Counted from the stretch's first letter, positions 1-6,592 are shown. The stretch: DNA of 11,795 bases from Bryobacteraceae bacterium (GCA_030039005.1 JASHQT010000244.1:1-11795), one strand, 5' to 3'. The notes: generated from the letters alone by a model not told the origin. Program-made: numbers and translations.

Positions 1-287
1 ACGATCTTGCAACCAGGGTGCTCGTGCTTGACGGCATCGTAGGCGCGCTGCAAAGGCACAGTTCGCCCATTTGCGGGCGGAACAACATGGGAAACCGGAC
101 CAAGAAGCAGGCTTTCTATCTCCGGCTTATAAACGATTAGCGAACCAGTCAGACAAACGACGCTGGCCAGCAGTCCGATGCTAAGCCCGAGGACCAGGTG
201 GACATAGAAGACGATTTTCCGAAACGAGAGAAGGCGCGGCCGGTGCCAGAAAAGAACGATCCAATTTTTTGAGGCTTGCCCTCTCAC
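1..287 (-). CDS. PepSY-associated transmembrane protein, N-terminal fragment
   Basis: Partial gene; its 3' part lies outside the window to the left. About 95 residues are visible. Translation starts at a GTG (285-287) preceded at 5 bases by a run of six G on the minus strand (293-298), a good ribosome binding site. The protein has a short basic N-terminus (W-HRPRLLSFRK) and one membrane helix at about residues 27-52 containing VHLVLGLSIGLL and ending in SLIVYKPEIESLL. This is the classic start of PepSY_TM proteins, inner-membrane proteins with large periplasmic PepSY loops, several of which act in iron-chelate reduction or metal uptake. The family call is from recall of the motif pattern; the exact substrate is unknown. 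It is divergent from the regulator at 447 and has its own TATAAT box. A second PepSY protein begins at the other end of the window. Confidence 0.82.
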   Translation of the reverse strand, partial: MRGQASKNWIVLFWHRPRLLSFRKIVFYVHLVLGLSIGLLASVVCLTGSLIVYKPEIESLLLGPVSHVVPPANGRTVPLQRAYDAVKHEHPGCKI

Positions 288-292
288 AGAAT

Positions 293-311
293 CCCCCCTG
301 AAACAATTATA
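293..311 (-). promoter_or_regulatory. Candidate promoter and RBS of the left PepSY gene
   Basis: On the minus strand a perfect TATAAT lies at 306-311, 18 bases upstream of the GTG start at 287, and a GGGGGG ribosome binding site at 293-298. Transcription would begin near 299, leaving a leader of about a dozen bases that holds the binding site. No convincing -35 is present at 16-18 bp spacing, so an activator or weak promoter is possible. The GGTCANTGACC operator seen elsewhere in the window is absent here. The rest of the 159-base divergent gap (288-446) is GC-rich and shows nothing else I can support. Confidence 0.4.
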
Positions 312-432
312 AGTCGAGGCCCCCTACTCCCTGGTTCCGATTCGAACGACGCCCCGGCGGCAGAACAAGTCGCAAGCCCAGGCGGCGGGCAGCGGGCCAG
401 GCTCAAAGATCAAAGTCGGGCCCGATTTGCCG

Positions 433-438
433 TATGAT
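433..438 (+). promoter_or_regulatory. Candidate -10 box of the regulator gene, possibly leaderless transcript
   Basis: TATGAT (five of six matches to TATAAT) ends 8 bases before the ATG at 447, and no Shine-Dalgarno sequence precedes that ATG. If this box is used, transcription would start at about 445-447, at or beside the start codon, giving a leaderless mRNA. No recognisable -35 lies upstream. This is inference from a single hexamer. Confidence 0.28.
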
Positions 439-446
439 AGTTAACG

Positions 447-1619
447 ATGATGTCGGCGCAGGAAGCCAGCCAGACGCAGATTGATCGGATCCTTCAGAGT
501 AGGTCTTTCCGTACATCGGAAGTTCACCGTAATCTTTTCCAATACCTTGCAAGCAAGTCGCTTGCCGGGGACACGGATGGCTTGAAGGAATACAACATCG
601 GCCTGGACGTCTTCGCAAAGCCTGAGTCCTATGACCCTCGCCAAGAGTCGGTTGTCCGTATGCACGTTGCTCGATTGCGCAACAAATTGGCGGAGTACTA
701 TCGTTTGGAAGGGAAGGAAGACCCGATTTTCATCGATGTTCCGAAAGGTAGCTTCAAAGTCACGTTCGAGCCGCGGAACATCCCATTTGAACCCGCGGTG
801 ACGGTTATCGCGGAAAATCCTGCAGGCCCGCGATCCGCGCGATTGGAAAAAGTGCTGAAGGCGCTACTTGCGGCTGCTGTTGTGAGCGCTCTCAGTTTGG
901 GTCTAATCTTATGGAGATCCAGAGCGGCCTCGCCAAGCCAGGTAAAAGTAACCATGCCGGTTGGCGGTCTGCCGGCAGAGTTACAGCAGCTCTGGGGACC
1001 TATCCTCGACACAAACCGGCCGCTGATGGTTTGCCTCACATCCTCTGAGGGTCCCGGGCAAAGCGGCACAGAGACGGCATCGTTCCTGTTGGGGCAGTTT
1101 CTCTCGAATCGCAAAGATAACGTTTTGCTGACTCGCAGCGATTGGCTTTCGATGCCGGAGCTGCTAATGGACAACGTGGTGGTTCTAGGATCCGGTTTCG
1201 ACAACAAAGCGATTCAGGCCCTGTCGTCCGGCGGTCAATTTGTGTGGGAGCGCGATGGCATCCGGATCTTACATCCCCAGGTGGGCGAACCACAGTTCAT
1301 TCCTAACCCATCTCAAGTGACTGGCGCTGAAACGTTCCAAAGCCAGGCTCTCATCAGTCACTTGCCTGGTTTACATCAAAAGGGCGACGTCCTGTATCTC
1401 GTTGGCAACGATACCTCCAGTATGCGCGCGGCGGTAGAAGTGCTCACCGATCCAACCTTAGCGCGCCAATTTGTGGCCAGACTGAGAACCTCCGACGGCC
1501 GTATTCCGCGGTTCTACCAAGCCATATTGCAGGTGCGCTCCATGGACAGCATGCCCATCGATATTTCGTACACGTTTCTTCGAGAGATCCTGGCTCAGGA
1601 CGCGAAGCCGACACGCTAA
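447..1619 (+). CDS. Membrane-anchored winged-helix transcriptional regulator (ToxR/CadC-like architecture)
   Basis: A 390-residue protein in three parts. Residues ~10-107 resemble an OmpR/PhoB/CadC-type winged helix: the segment QESVVRMHVARLRNKLAEYY (66-85) has the spacing of the recognition helix of that fold, and IFIDVPKGSFKVTF (94-107) looks like the C-terminal beta-hairpin wing. A single membrane helix follows at ~138-156. Residues ~170-385 form a presumably periplasmic domain with no motif I recognise. The order (DNA-binding domain inside, one helix, sensor outside) is that of ToxR/CadC one-component regulators, and many uncharacterised acidobacterial proteins share this N-terminus. An in-frame TAG at 438-440 fixes the start at ATG 447 or ATG 450; neither has a ribosome binding site. 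It is divergent from the left PepSY gene and its last 162 bases overlap the converging DUF6644 gene. It is the only regulator in the window and a candidate for the 11-bp phased TGACC sites near 5112, 10977 and 11173. Confidence 0.75.
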   Translation: MMSAQEASQTQIDRILQSRSFRTSEVHRNLFQYLASKSLAGDTDGLKEYNIGLDVFAKPESYDPRQESVVRMHVARLRNKLAEYYRLEGKEDPIFIDVPKGSFKVTFEPRNIPFEPAVTVIAENPAGPRSARLEKVLKALLAAAVVSALSLGLILWRSRAASPSQVKVTMPVGGLPAELQQLWGPILDTNRPLMVCLTSSEGPGQSGTETASFLLGQFLSNRKDNVLLTRSDWLSMPELLMDNVVVLGSGFDNKAIQALSSGGQFVWERDGIRILHPQVGEPQFIPNPSQVTGAETFQSQALISHLPGLHQKGDVLYLVGNDTSSMRAAVEVLTDPTLARQFVARLRTSDGRIPRFYQAILQVRSMDSMPIDISYTFLREILAQDAKPTR

Positions 1620-2183
1620 TGGCGATGCTTCTGCCGGTGCGTGAGTAATCGATCGCGTCCCGAGCACAACAAGTTCGCTTACCTGCCGGCCTGGCGGTGG
1701 GCCCTCCCAGTACCCGATTAAACGCCCCATCGTAAACATGGCAGTCCACAAGATCAGGGACAGAATCGCGGCGAGTTTCACCGGCGCTGGAATGACCGGG
1801 GATTTATCCAGCGTTTCAGTATTGTTGTAGACGATCGGGCGGAAGATCAACCCGTGCAGGCCAATCAGGCCAAGAATGATCATCTTGGTCCAGAAATAGG
1901 GATTGGGCGCGTATTTCGTGGCTTCCGAAGTTGCCAGAAGTAGGCCCGTGGAGATTTGGACGGTCCCTCCCAGACGCTTCCACGGGCGCAGGGCGGTCAC
2001 CATTTGAGTGATCGTGTATCTGTTGAAGGTCAGCCCGAGAAGGCGCAAGTTCGTCATGAAGATCATGCCGCCGAACAATGCGATGTCCGTCAGGTGAATC
2101 GACAGGACGATCGGATAGACCAATACAGAATCGGCGAAGTTGGAGAGAAAGGGAAGGTTTTCGAGAGCTTGAGCGATGGACAC
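1458..2183 (-). CDS. DUF6644-family four-helix membrane protein with C-terminal extension
   Basis: An integral membrane protein of unknown function, 241 residues as read. The first ~160 residues match the upstream gene (2194-2643) in layout: four helices at about 15-48, 60-85, 97-117 and 134-157, a histidine in helix 1 (H30, in LSIHLTD) matching H25 of the paralog, and H110 in helix 3. Its start is GTG at 2181-2183, with AGGG eight bases upstream and the previous stop codon ten bases upstream, so the two genes are co-translated neighbours. The paralog ends four residues after its IFIGF, but this one runs on for 81 residues after GYWE (159-160). That tail is hydrophilic and is largely antisense to the regulator's 3' end. 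A one-base shift after GYWE would reach TAA at 1679-1681 and give a normal-length protein, so the tail may come from a frameshift. The family assignment is by recall. Confidence 0.72.
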   Translation of the reverse strand: MSIAQALENLPFLSNFADSVLVYPIVLSIHLTDIALFGGMIFMTNLRLLGLTFNRYTITQMVTALRPWKRLGGTVQISTGLLLATSEATKYAPNPYFWTKMIILGLIGLHGLIFRPIVYNNTETLDKSPVIPAPVKLAAILSLILWTAMFTMGRLIGYWEGPPPGRQVSELVVLGTRSITHAPAEASPLACRLRVLSQDLSKKRVRNIDGHAVHGAHLQYGLVEPRNTAVGGSQSGHKLAR

Positions 2184-2193
2184 GTCGACAGCC

Positions 2194-2643
2194 CTATTCT
2201 AGGAACCCGATAAAGATCCCGCCGAACACGACGGCAACCCACAGCAGCAGGGAGATGATCGCCACTGTTTTGCTCAGCGCCGGTGATGGGTTGTCCATGG
2301 TCGCCACCTTGCGGTGGATGGTGAAATTGTAAATCAACGCCGCAGCCAGAATGTACATCTTGATCGGGAAGATTGGGTTGATCAGGTAGAGGTGCGTCTG
2401 TGAGAGAAACAGCATCAAGCCCGAGAAGATGACGAGTGCCAGAGCGATCACCGTCCAGATCTCGGTGTACCCCAGGACACGCTCGGGAGTTTCCTGGCGC
2501 AGTCCGAGGTTGAGCATCCGAAAGTCCACGAGCGCGATCGAGCCAACCCCAATGGCAAAACCACCGATGTGAACACACTCGGCAAAGGCAAAAGGCCAGT
2601 CGCTATTGTTAAGCGCGTCGACGATTACGTTCTGCAGAAGCAT
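2194..2643 (-). CDS. DUF6644-family four-helix membrane protein
   Basis: A compact 149-residue integral membrane protein with four predicted helices at about 18-43, 63-81, 93-110 and 126-146. H25 in helix 1 (ECVHIGGFA) and H110 at the end of helix 3 are matched in position by histidines of the downstream paralog, as is the arginine after helix 1 (R42, in FRMLNLG; compare LRLLGL). Paired intramembrane histidines in a four-helix bundle are compatible with haem b or metal ligation, but that is inference. The ATG at 2641-2643 has GGAG about 11 bases upstream, a slightly long spacing. It is the first gene of a two-gene operon with the copy at 1458-2183, and a candidate promoter lies at 2764-2790. 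DUF6644 pairs occur in Acidobacteria; the function is unknown to me. Confidence 0.78.
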   Translation of the reverse strand: MLLQNVIVDALNNSDWPFAFAECVHIGGFAIGVGSIALVDFRMLNLGLRQETPERVLGYTEIWTVIALALVIFSGLMLFLSQTHLYLINPIFPIKMYILAAALIYNFTIHRKVATMDNPSPALSKTVAIISLLLWVAVVFGGIFIGFLE

Positions 2644-2911
2644 CCTGCCATGATCTCCTAGTATTCAGTTGGCACCACCAACGTAGCGGAGAACATGATC
2701 GCCGCTCGCACCCAGGTTCGATCGCCCGCGACTCGGCCGCCCTTTCGCAGTTGCGCTGGGCCAACTATATCAAAACGGATTCTGCGCCAACAACAGGAGT
2801 AGTCTTTCAGTCGATGTGCTCGCCGGCCGTTGAGAGCGGCTCTGATGCGGATTCGCGAACAACGCGCGGACAACTTGCCACTAAGGGGTTCAACAGCGCT
2901 GGCGAGATCCC
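2644..2911. other. Intergenic region between the anchor gene and the DUF6644 pair
   Basis: About 268 bases without a gene I can support. A minus-strand reading frame of 85 codons (2658-2915) begins with a GTG overlapping the stop of the anchor gene, but its composition (several AGG, AGA, ATA codons and no recognisable domain) does not look coding. A small inverted repeat (GTTGG/CCAAC, 2668-2682) lies just upstream of the DUF6644 ribosome binding site. There is no run of T marking an intrinsic terminator and no copy of the GGTCANTGACC operator. Confidence 0.4.
2764..2790 (-). promoter_or_regulatory. Candidate promoter of the DUF6644 pair
   Basis: On the minus strand TTGGCG (2785-2790, four of six matches to TTGACA) and TATAGT (2764-2769, five of six matches to TATAAT) are separated by 15 bp, shorter than the ideal 17. 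Transcription would start near 2757 and leave a leader of about 110 bases before the ATG at 2643. If real, the DUF6644 pair can be transcribed independently of the HupE operon upstream. Confidence 0.3.
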
Positions 2912-3553
2912 TCACTTCGCGTCTTGAATCTCCAGATCCACCTTCTCGTCGCCCGCCAGCATTTTCGCGCTGTCATAGAAGCCCGCGGTCACGAGATGAA
3001 TCTGCACTTCCTTCTTTCCTTTGTTTTCCCAAAACCAGCCGTGGATGCCCGTGCTCGGGGCGGTGAACGATCCATTGGAGTGATCTGAGCCAGGCTGATC
3101 GTTAAGTTCGTAGCTCTCGAAGTAATCCTTGTTGGGCTTGTTGTCTGGCTCGCCATGGAATTCATACGCCACCACTCCCGTGGCCTTCCACGCATAGACC
3201 ATGCCCGCACTCTTTTGCATGTGGTACTTAATCTCTACGCCCTCGCCGGGCATGAGCGAAAGATCTTCGCTGTCGGTTTTGAAAGTCGCGGGCTGCGCCG
3301 TATAGATGCCGGCAGGCGCGGCCACCGGACGAGCACCCACAACGGGCTTAGAATCCACCTTCGATTCGGTAGCCTTCGCAAGATCGGTCAAATGCAGCGC
3401 TTTACCTGTGCCCAGCGGATCGATTCCGTACTCGGCCGGCAGTATCGCCACAAAAAGAATTACGAGGGCGAATGCGAGCGCGGCGCCAGTAGCCTTCGCA
3501 ATTGCCTGCCTCGATCGCGCCTGTAGCTCCCGCGTTTCCTGTTGTTCCACCAT
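2912..3553 (-). CDS. Single-pass 'transmembrane anchor' protein
   Basis: A protein of about 213 residues: a short charged cytoplasmic N-terminus, one membrane helix (ATGAALAFALVILFVAIL), a linker, then a periplasmic domain of about 130 residues with MPGEGVEIKYHMQKSA, YAWKATG and an aromatic, His-containing stretch around IHGWFWENKG. It matches a family usually annotated 'transmembrane anchor protein' and found beside HupE/UreJ-type proteins, as here; its molecular role is not established to my knowledge. I prefer ATG 3551-3553: AAGGAA (3561-3566) sits 7 bases from it. The alternative ATG at 3557-3559, two codons upstream, would have the binding site almost touching the start. HupE ends 11 bases upstream, so the two are co-transcribed. 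It probably forms a complex with HupE or the cytochrome in the periplasm (inference). Confidence 0.76.
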   Translation of the reverse strand: MVEQQETRELQARSRQAIAKATGAALAFALVILFVAILPAEYGIDPLGTGKALHLTDLAKATESKVDSKPVVGARPVAAPAGIYTAQPATFKTDSEDLSLMPGEGVEIKYHMQKSAGMVYAWKATGVVAYEFHGEPDNKPNKDYFESYELNDQPGSDHSNGSFTAPSTGIHGWFWENKGKKEVQIHLVTAGFYDSAKMLAGDEKVDLEIQDAK

Positions 3554-3564
3554 ATTCATCTTCC

Positions 3565-4272
3565 TTAAGCCCCTGCGACCAAGTAACCGGCCACTTGATA
3601 ACCCACTAAAATAAACCCAACTGTCATGAGAACCGCATTAGTGGCGAAAGCGTCGCGCAGGAAACTGGGGCGCGTGCGCCAGACACTGAGCGCAATCAGA
3701 ACCGCCGTCAAAGCGAGTACCTGTCCCACTTCCACGCCGACGTTGAAACTGACGATGTTCGTCACTAGCCCGTTCTTTGAAAGGGACAGCTCCTGCAGCT
3801 TGGTCGCTAGGCCAAATCCGTGAAATAGGCCGAAGATCAGCACGGCGAGCTTCGTGTTCGGCTCGAACCCTAGAAATCGCCGGAACCCGTCCATGTTGTC
3901 GAACGCTTTGTATACCACCGAGAATCCGATGATTGCATCGATCAAGTATGGGTTGGCGTGAACTCCTCCGAGGACTCCACCCAATAACGTAATACTGTGC
4001 CCCAGCGTAAAGAGACTCACGTACTGAACGATATCTTTGAGCCGATACAAAAAGAAGATCACGCCCACCAGAAACGCGATGTGATCGTAGCCGGTGACCA
4101 TGTGCTTGGCCCCCAAGTAAATAAACGCCGCGATCGCCGCCCCCTGGTTCGACTCGACGAACGATGCGTCGCGCTTGGACACGTTATGCGCCATGGCGGC
4201 AGCCGGAAATAGAAGCATCGCCACGATAAAGAGGATTGCCCCGATCGCCGCTAGCCGCCTCAAAATCGGCAT
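3565..4272 (-). CDS. HupE/UreJ-family membrane protein, putative metal (nickel-type) transporter
   Basis: An inner-membrane protein of about 235 residues with a cleavable signal peptide ending AAAMA, so the mature chain begins with His-Asn. About six or seven helices follow. Family signatures are clear: KHMVTGYDHIAFLVG (H-x3-G-x-DH), GHSITLLGG, FGLFHGFGLA and FNVGVEVGQ. HupE and UreJ proteins are implicated in nickel or cobalt permeation for hydrogenase and urease; this branch, related to the HupE/UreJ_2 group, lies next to neither enzyme here, so the ion is open. I chose ATG 4270-4272: it overlaps the terminal TAA of the cytochrome frame (TAATG), a sign of translational coupling, and has AGG eight bases upstream. 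A GTG three codons further up (4279-4281) is an alternative. Confidence 0.85.
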   Translation of the reverse strand: MPILRRLAAIGAILFIVAMLLFPAAAMAHNVSKRDASFVESNQGAAIAAFIYLGAKHMVTGYDHIAFLVGVIFFLYRLKDIVQYVSLFTLGHSITLLGGVLGGVHANPYLIDAIIGFSVVYKAFDNMDGFRRFLGFEPNTKLAVLIFGLFHGFGLATKLQELSLSKNGLVTNIVSFNVGVEVGQVLALTAVLIALSVWRTRPSFLRDAFATNAVLMTVGFILVGYQVAGYLVAGA

Positions 4273-4376
4273 TACTTGCACCTGTCTTCAAGCGTCGGTT
4301 TTTCGCGCCACTTGTCGTGGCAATTGGAGCATGCCGTGCTCAGATCCCCTGCCGCAGTCACGATGTTGTCCATATT
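4272..4376 (-). other. Haem-binding C-terminal fragment of the split cytochrome
   Basis: Thirty-four codons in the same frame after the TAG, beginning Asn-Met. They include CSNCH, followed by DKWREKP and a third cysteine near the end. The fragment has no signal peptide and its own ATG (second codon) has no obvious ribosome binding site. If translated alone it would stay in the cytoplasm and could not mature as a C-type cytochrome. It is best read as the displaced end of the gene above. Confidence 0.8.
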
Positions 4377-4826
4377 CTAGGACTGCGCGGCCTTGTACGC
4401 CGCCAGGCTGGTTACACGCAAACCCTGCACGAATTTCGCCCAATCCGGATTGTTGATCGGAACCGGAAGCCCGTTTGCGCATTTGCGACCCGGCAAAATC
4501 AGAAGGTTGGCGGCCTCAGAGAGAGCTCTCGCGCTGTTTTCCACGGCCGTCCATCCCCCGTAGGTGCTGGCCAGCGGGTTCGGCGATACCGAGGGATCTT
4601 TGGCCGGGGGCACTTTGGCGGGATCGTCTTCCTGCGCGAAGAAGATCACGTTGGAGTTGGGGAAGAGGATACCGCGCATCAGTTCGCGCAGGTCCGCAAC
4701 TACCTCGGGCTTCATGGCCCCCACTGCGGGAGACTTCGGCGCTTTGGACGCGGGCGGCGACGGCTGCTGCCCCTGGCAGATTCCCGCGAGTGCGAGACAG
4801 AGAACAACTATGGTAATTCGAGACAT
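4272..4826 (-). pseudogene. Secreted class II-like C-type cytochrome gene interrupted by an in-frame TAG
   Basis: Translation from ATG 4826 (GGTGA six bases upstream) gives 149 residues: a signal peptide (about 1-19, hydrophobic core ITIVVLCLALAG), a Pro/Ala-rich linker, then a helical domain (MKPEVVADLRELMRGI..., ...ALSEAANLLILPGRK..., ...LAAYKAAQS). A TAG at 4377-4379 ends it. The same frame continues without another stop for 34 codons to TAA at 4272-4274, and this tail holds TACSNCHDKWRE, a CXXCH haem-binding motif (codons 166-170, bases 4317-4331). A haem motif near the C-terminus of a helical secreted protein is the class II cytochrome c arrangement. The translated part alone has no haem site. 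AAG, CAG or GAG to TAG is a single substitution, so a recent nonsense mutation or a base error is likely; readthrough is less likely. The distal TAA overlaps the HupE ATG, so the stop may also reduce coupling to HupE. Confidence 0.82.
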
Positions 4827-4853
4827 TCGTGATCACCGTTGATACCGGCGGAC

Positions 4854-5045
4854 TCACTCCACCGATTCACCTTTCCAGGGCTTGACAGTTCTCCAGACTG
4901 GTGGGCTAGGCCTGCTAAAGAACTCCCTCATCCACTTGCTTTTGCCCCCTGCGTTTGTAGCTTTCCGCGCGCGCCTCTTTTTCTTCACTGGAACGCCCGG
5001 GTGCTGACGCACGCTCCGTCCGTCCACGAGAGTCGACTTTGCCAT
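4854..5045 (-). CDS. Possible small basic protein, first gene of the HupE operon
   Basis: A 63-codon frame from ATG 5043-5045 to TGA 4854-4856, rich in Lys and Arg (GVPVKKKRRARKATNAGGK), with no signal peptide or known domain. I do not recognise it. Support: the ATG lies about 11 bases after the transcription start predicted from the operator-linked promoter, and the frame ends 27 bases before the cytochrome ATG. Against: there is no good ribosome binding site, it is short, and its composition is unremarkable. It could be a leader peptide, a small nucleic-acid-binding protein, or chance; otherwise 4827-5056 is a 230-base untranslated leader. Confidence 0.33.
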   Translation of the reverse strand: MAKSTLVDGRSVRQHPGVPVKKKRRARKATNAGGKSKWMREFFSRPSPPVWRTVKPWKGESVE

Positions 5046-5062
5046 GGACAGACAGACCTAAA

Positions 5063-5133
5063 AGAGTATCATGCGGTTACTTGAAATCCATAGATCTCAT
5101 AGTCTTCGGGCGGTCAGTGACCGGTCACTAACC
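5063..5133 (-). promoter_or_regulatory. Operator-promoter P1 of the cytochrome-HupE operon
   Basis: Two back-to-back 11-mers fill 5112-5133. Read on the minus strand they are GGTTAGTGACC (distal) and GGTCACTGACC (proximal, a perfect palindrome around its centre). Exactly 40 bases after the proximal one comes TGATACTCT, an extended -10-like element (hexamer TACTCT, 5063-5068). Transcription would start near 5056, putting the palindrome centre at about -61. No -35 resembling TTGACA is present, as expected for an activator-dependent promoter. The same layout recurs at 10928-11009 and 11173-11233. The remaining bases of the 4827-5181 gap show no terminator or other element I can support, apart from the small reading frame at 4854-5045. 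Confidence 0.6.
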
Positions 5134-5181
5134 ATTGCAATTCATTGTTTTGCGGTTAATCACGGTTCCGCTGAGCTGAGA

Positions 5182-6552
5182 TCATCGGGGCAGTTCAAAT
5201 TCCCAGTGCAGTCTGGCTCCTAAAATTGACACCGGCCCTCGGTCACGGTTGAAAGCCGGGTTGTCAACAAACTGGTAGTCCAGCGTGAGATGTGTATTCC
5301 TCCAAACGTCGAAATCGTAGTAGGCTTCCAGAACCTTCTCCCAGCCGTAGTTCAGCTTGCCGTCGCCGTCGAGTATATCTTCGCCACCGGCTTCAAGGAA
5401 TGCCTGGTTGGCCCGCGATGCGCCGCTGAGCACGCCAGCGAGGCCGAGGGTATCGTGGGGGCGCCGCCATAGTTTGCCTTTGATGCTTAAGCCCAGCGAC
5501 GCTGTGTAATCGATATCGGTAAATGTCCACGCGTCCTGCTGGCCATCGTTCCAGCCAAGCCGTGAAAAAACACCCAAGTTTGGGCCAACTTCCTGCTCCC
5601 AGTTCAGTCCAAAGCCGTATTTGAATTGATAGACACGCAATGAGTCGGGGATGTCGGCGCCCGATCCCGCGGGCGCGTTGGGTCCGGGTGGGTGGGCCAG
5701 CAAATATGTGGTCGCCACGTTGTAATTAACGAACTTGGCTTCATCCAGCCACTCTAAGAATCGGACAGTCCCCGGGTGATGGTCGAAGGCGTAACGACGC
5801 TCGAGTTCCGTAGCCATCGCCCATGACTTCAGAAAAGGGCCGTATTCACCGCGCGCGGGCCACATCAGATACTGATCGTCCCCGGTGAATCCATTCTTGA
5901 CGCTAGGCATCTGGAAGAACGTGTAACGCAATGCCCATTGGGGTTGATTCAATTCGATGGCAATACCCGTGGTATTGCCGACGGTATCCTGGCCATAATC
6001 GAAACTTGTGTTGGCCATGAAAGCCCAGTTCATGAATTGACTGTGCGCGTCACCCGCATAAGTGTTTTGGTCGACGATGTCCTCCGGGTCGAAGCGGCCG
6101 AGAGTAATTGTGAGCCGGCTGATGTCTTGCTTGCCGGCGAGGGTAAAACGGTCATCGGAAACGTCTACCTCCTCACCGCCCAATCCGATCGTCTGCCGGA
6201 TGAAGAGATGCGCTAACACGCCGTTGGGAACTACGGTCCCGGCTTTAAAGGCATCCCCGTTGGGGAAGTCTTCGATGCCAAAGGTCTTGCTCAATCCGAA
6301 CCCCTGCCACATCAGACCGTCAACGTGCGCCTCGGCGCCTGACCACAACCGCAAGCCGGCATAGACGTCGAGCGTCACCGTTTGCTGGACCTGGCTGTTA
6401 CTGCTCAGGCTGTTCGGGCCGGAGTACTTCGCGGGAAAACTTGGGTCGCCTTGCACTATATCCGTGTTCTGAACGGAGATGCTCCATCCAGATGGACCTT
6501 GTGCGTAGGCGGCCAGACACACCAATGGCAATAGCCATCGACACCAATACAT
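5182..6552 (-). CDS. OprB-like carbohydrate-selective porin family protein
   Basis: A 456-residue outer-membrane protein. A signal peptide (LLPLVCLAAYA, cleavage near 17) precedes a beta-barrel rich in alternating aromatic and polar residues. Stretches such as LRLWSGAEAHVDGLMWQGFG, SKTFGIEDFPNG and LGRFDPEDIVDQN are typical of the acidobacterial and proteobacterial OprB-like porins; the length is normal for the family. OprB proteins form sugar-permeable channels; substrate choice here is not readable and the metal-related neighbours argue for caution with the sugar label. The start ATG 6550-6552 has AGGAGG four bases upstream. It is the last gene of the DUF6152-receptor operon, 40 bases after the Cys/His protein. 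No intrinsic terminator is obvious downstream. Confidence 0.78.
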   Translation of the reverse strand: MYWCRWLLPLVCLAAYAQGPSGWSISVQNTDIVQGDPSFPAKYSGPNSLSSNSQVQQTVTLDVYAGLRLWSGAEAHVDGLMWQGFGLSKTFGIEDFPNGDAFKAGTVVPNGVLAHLFIRQTIGLGGEEVDVSDDRFTLAGKQDISRLTITLGRFDPEDIVDQNTYAGDAHSQFMNWAFMANTSFDYGQDTVGNTTGIAIELNQPQWALRYTFFQMPSVKNGFTGDDQYLMWPARGEYGPFLKSWAMATELERRYAFDHHPGTVRFLEWLDEAKFVNYNVATTYLLAHPPGPNAPAGSGADIPDSLRVYQFKYGFGLNWEQEVGPNLGVFSRLGWNDGQQDAWTFTDIDYTASLGLSIKGKLWRRPHDTLGLAGVLSGASRANQAFLEAGGEDILDGDGKLNYGWEKVLEAYYDFDVWRNTHLTLDYQFVDNPAFNRDRGPVSILGARLHWEFELPR

Positions 6553-6592
6553 ATAGCCTCCTGAATCGCGAACTCAAAATGTTGGCGAGCGA

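Noticed and set aside
698..1207. 169-codon minus-strand frame opposite the regulator
   Set aside because: The plus-strand frame has a clear winged helix and membrane segment; this one has low-complexity Ser/Arg/Thr composition.
2658..2915. 85-codon minus-strand frame whose GTG overlaps the anchor gene's stop (GTGA)
   Set aside because: The overlap looks like translational coupling, but rare codons, high Cys/Arg content and no recognisable domain argue against it, and a candidate promoter lies inside it.
4377..4379. TAG as a pyrrolysine or programmed recoding codon
   Set aside because: There is no pyrrolysine machinery in view, no downstream stimulatory structure was recognised, and the family has no need for it; a simple nonsense change is more economical.
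5135..5181. Possible terminator after the porin gene
   Set aside because: Short complementary runs (CTGAGCTGAG, GCGG/CCGC) are present, but there is no stable stem followed by a T-run on the minus strand.
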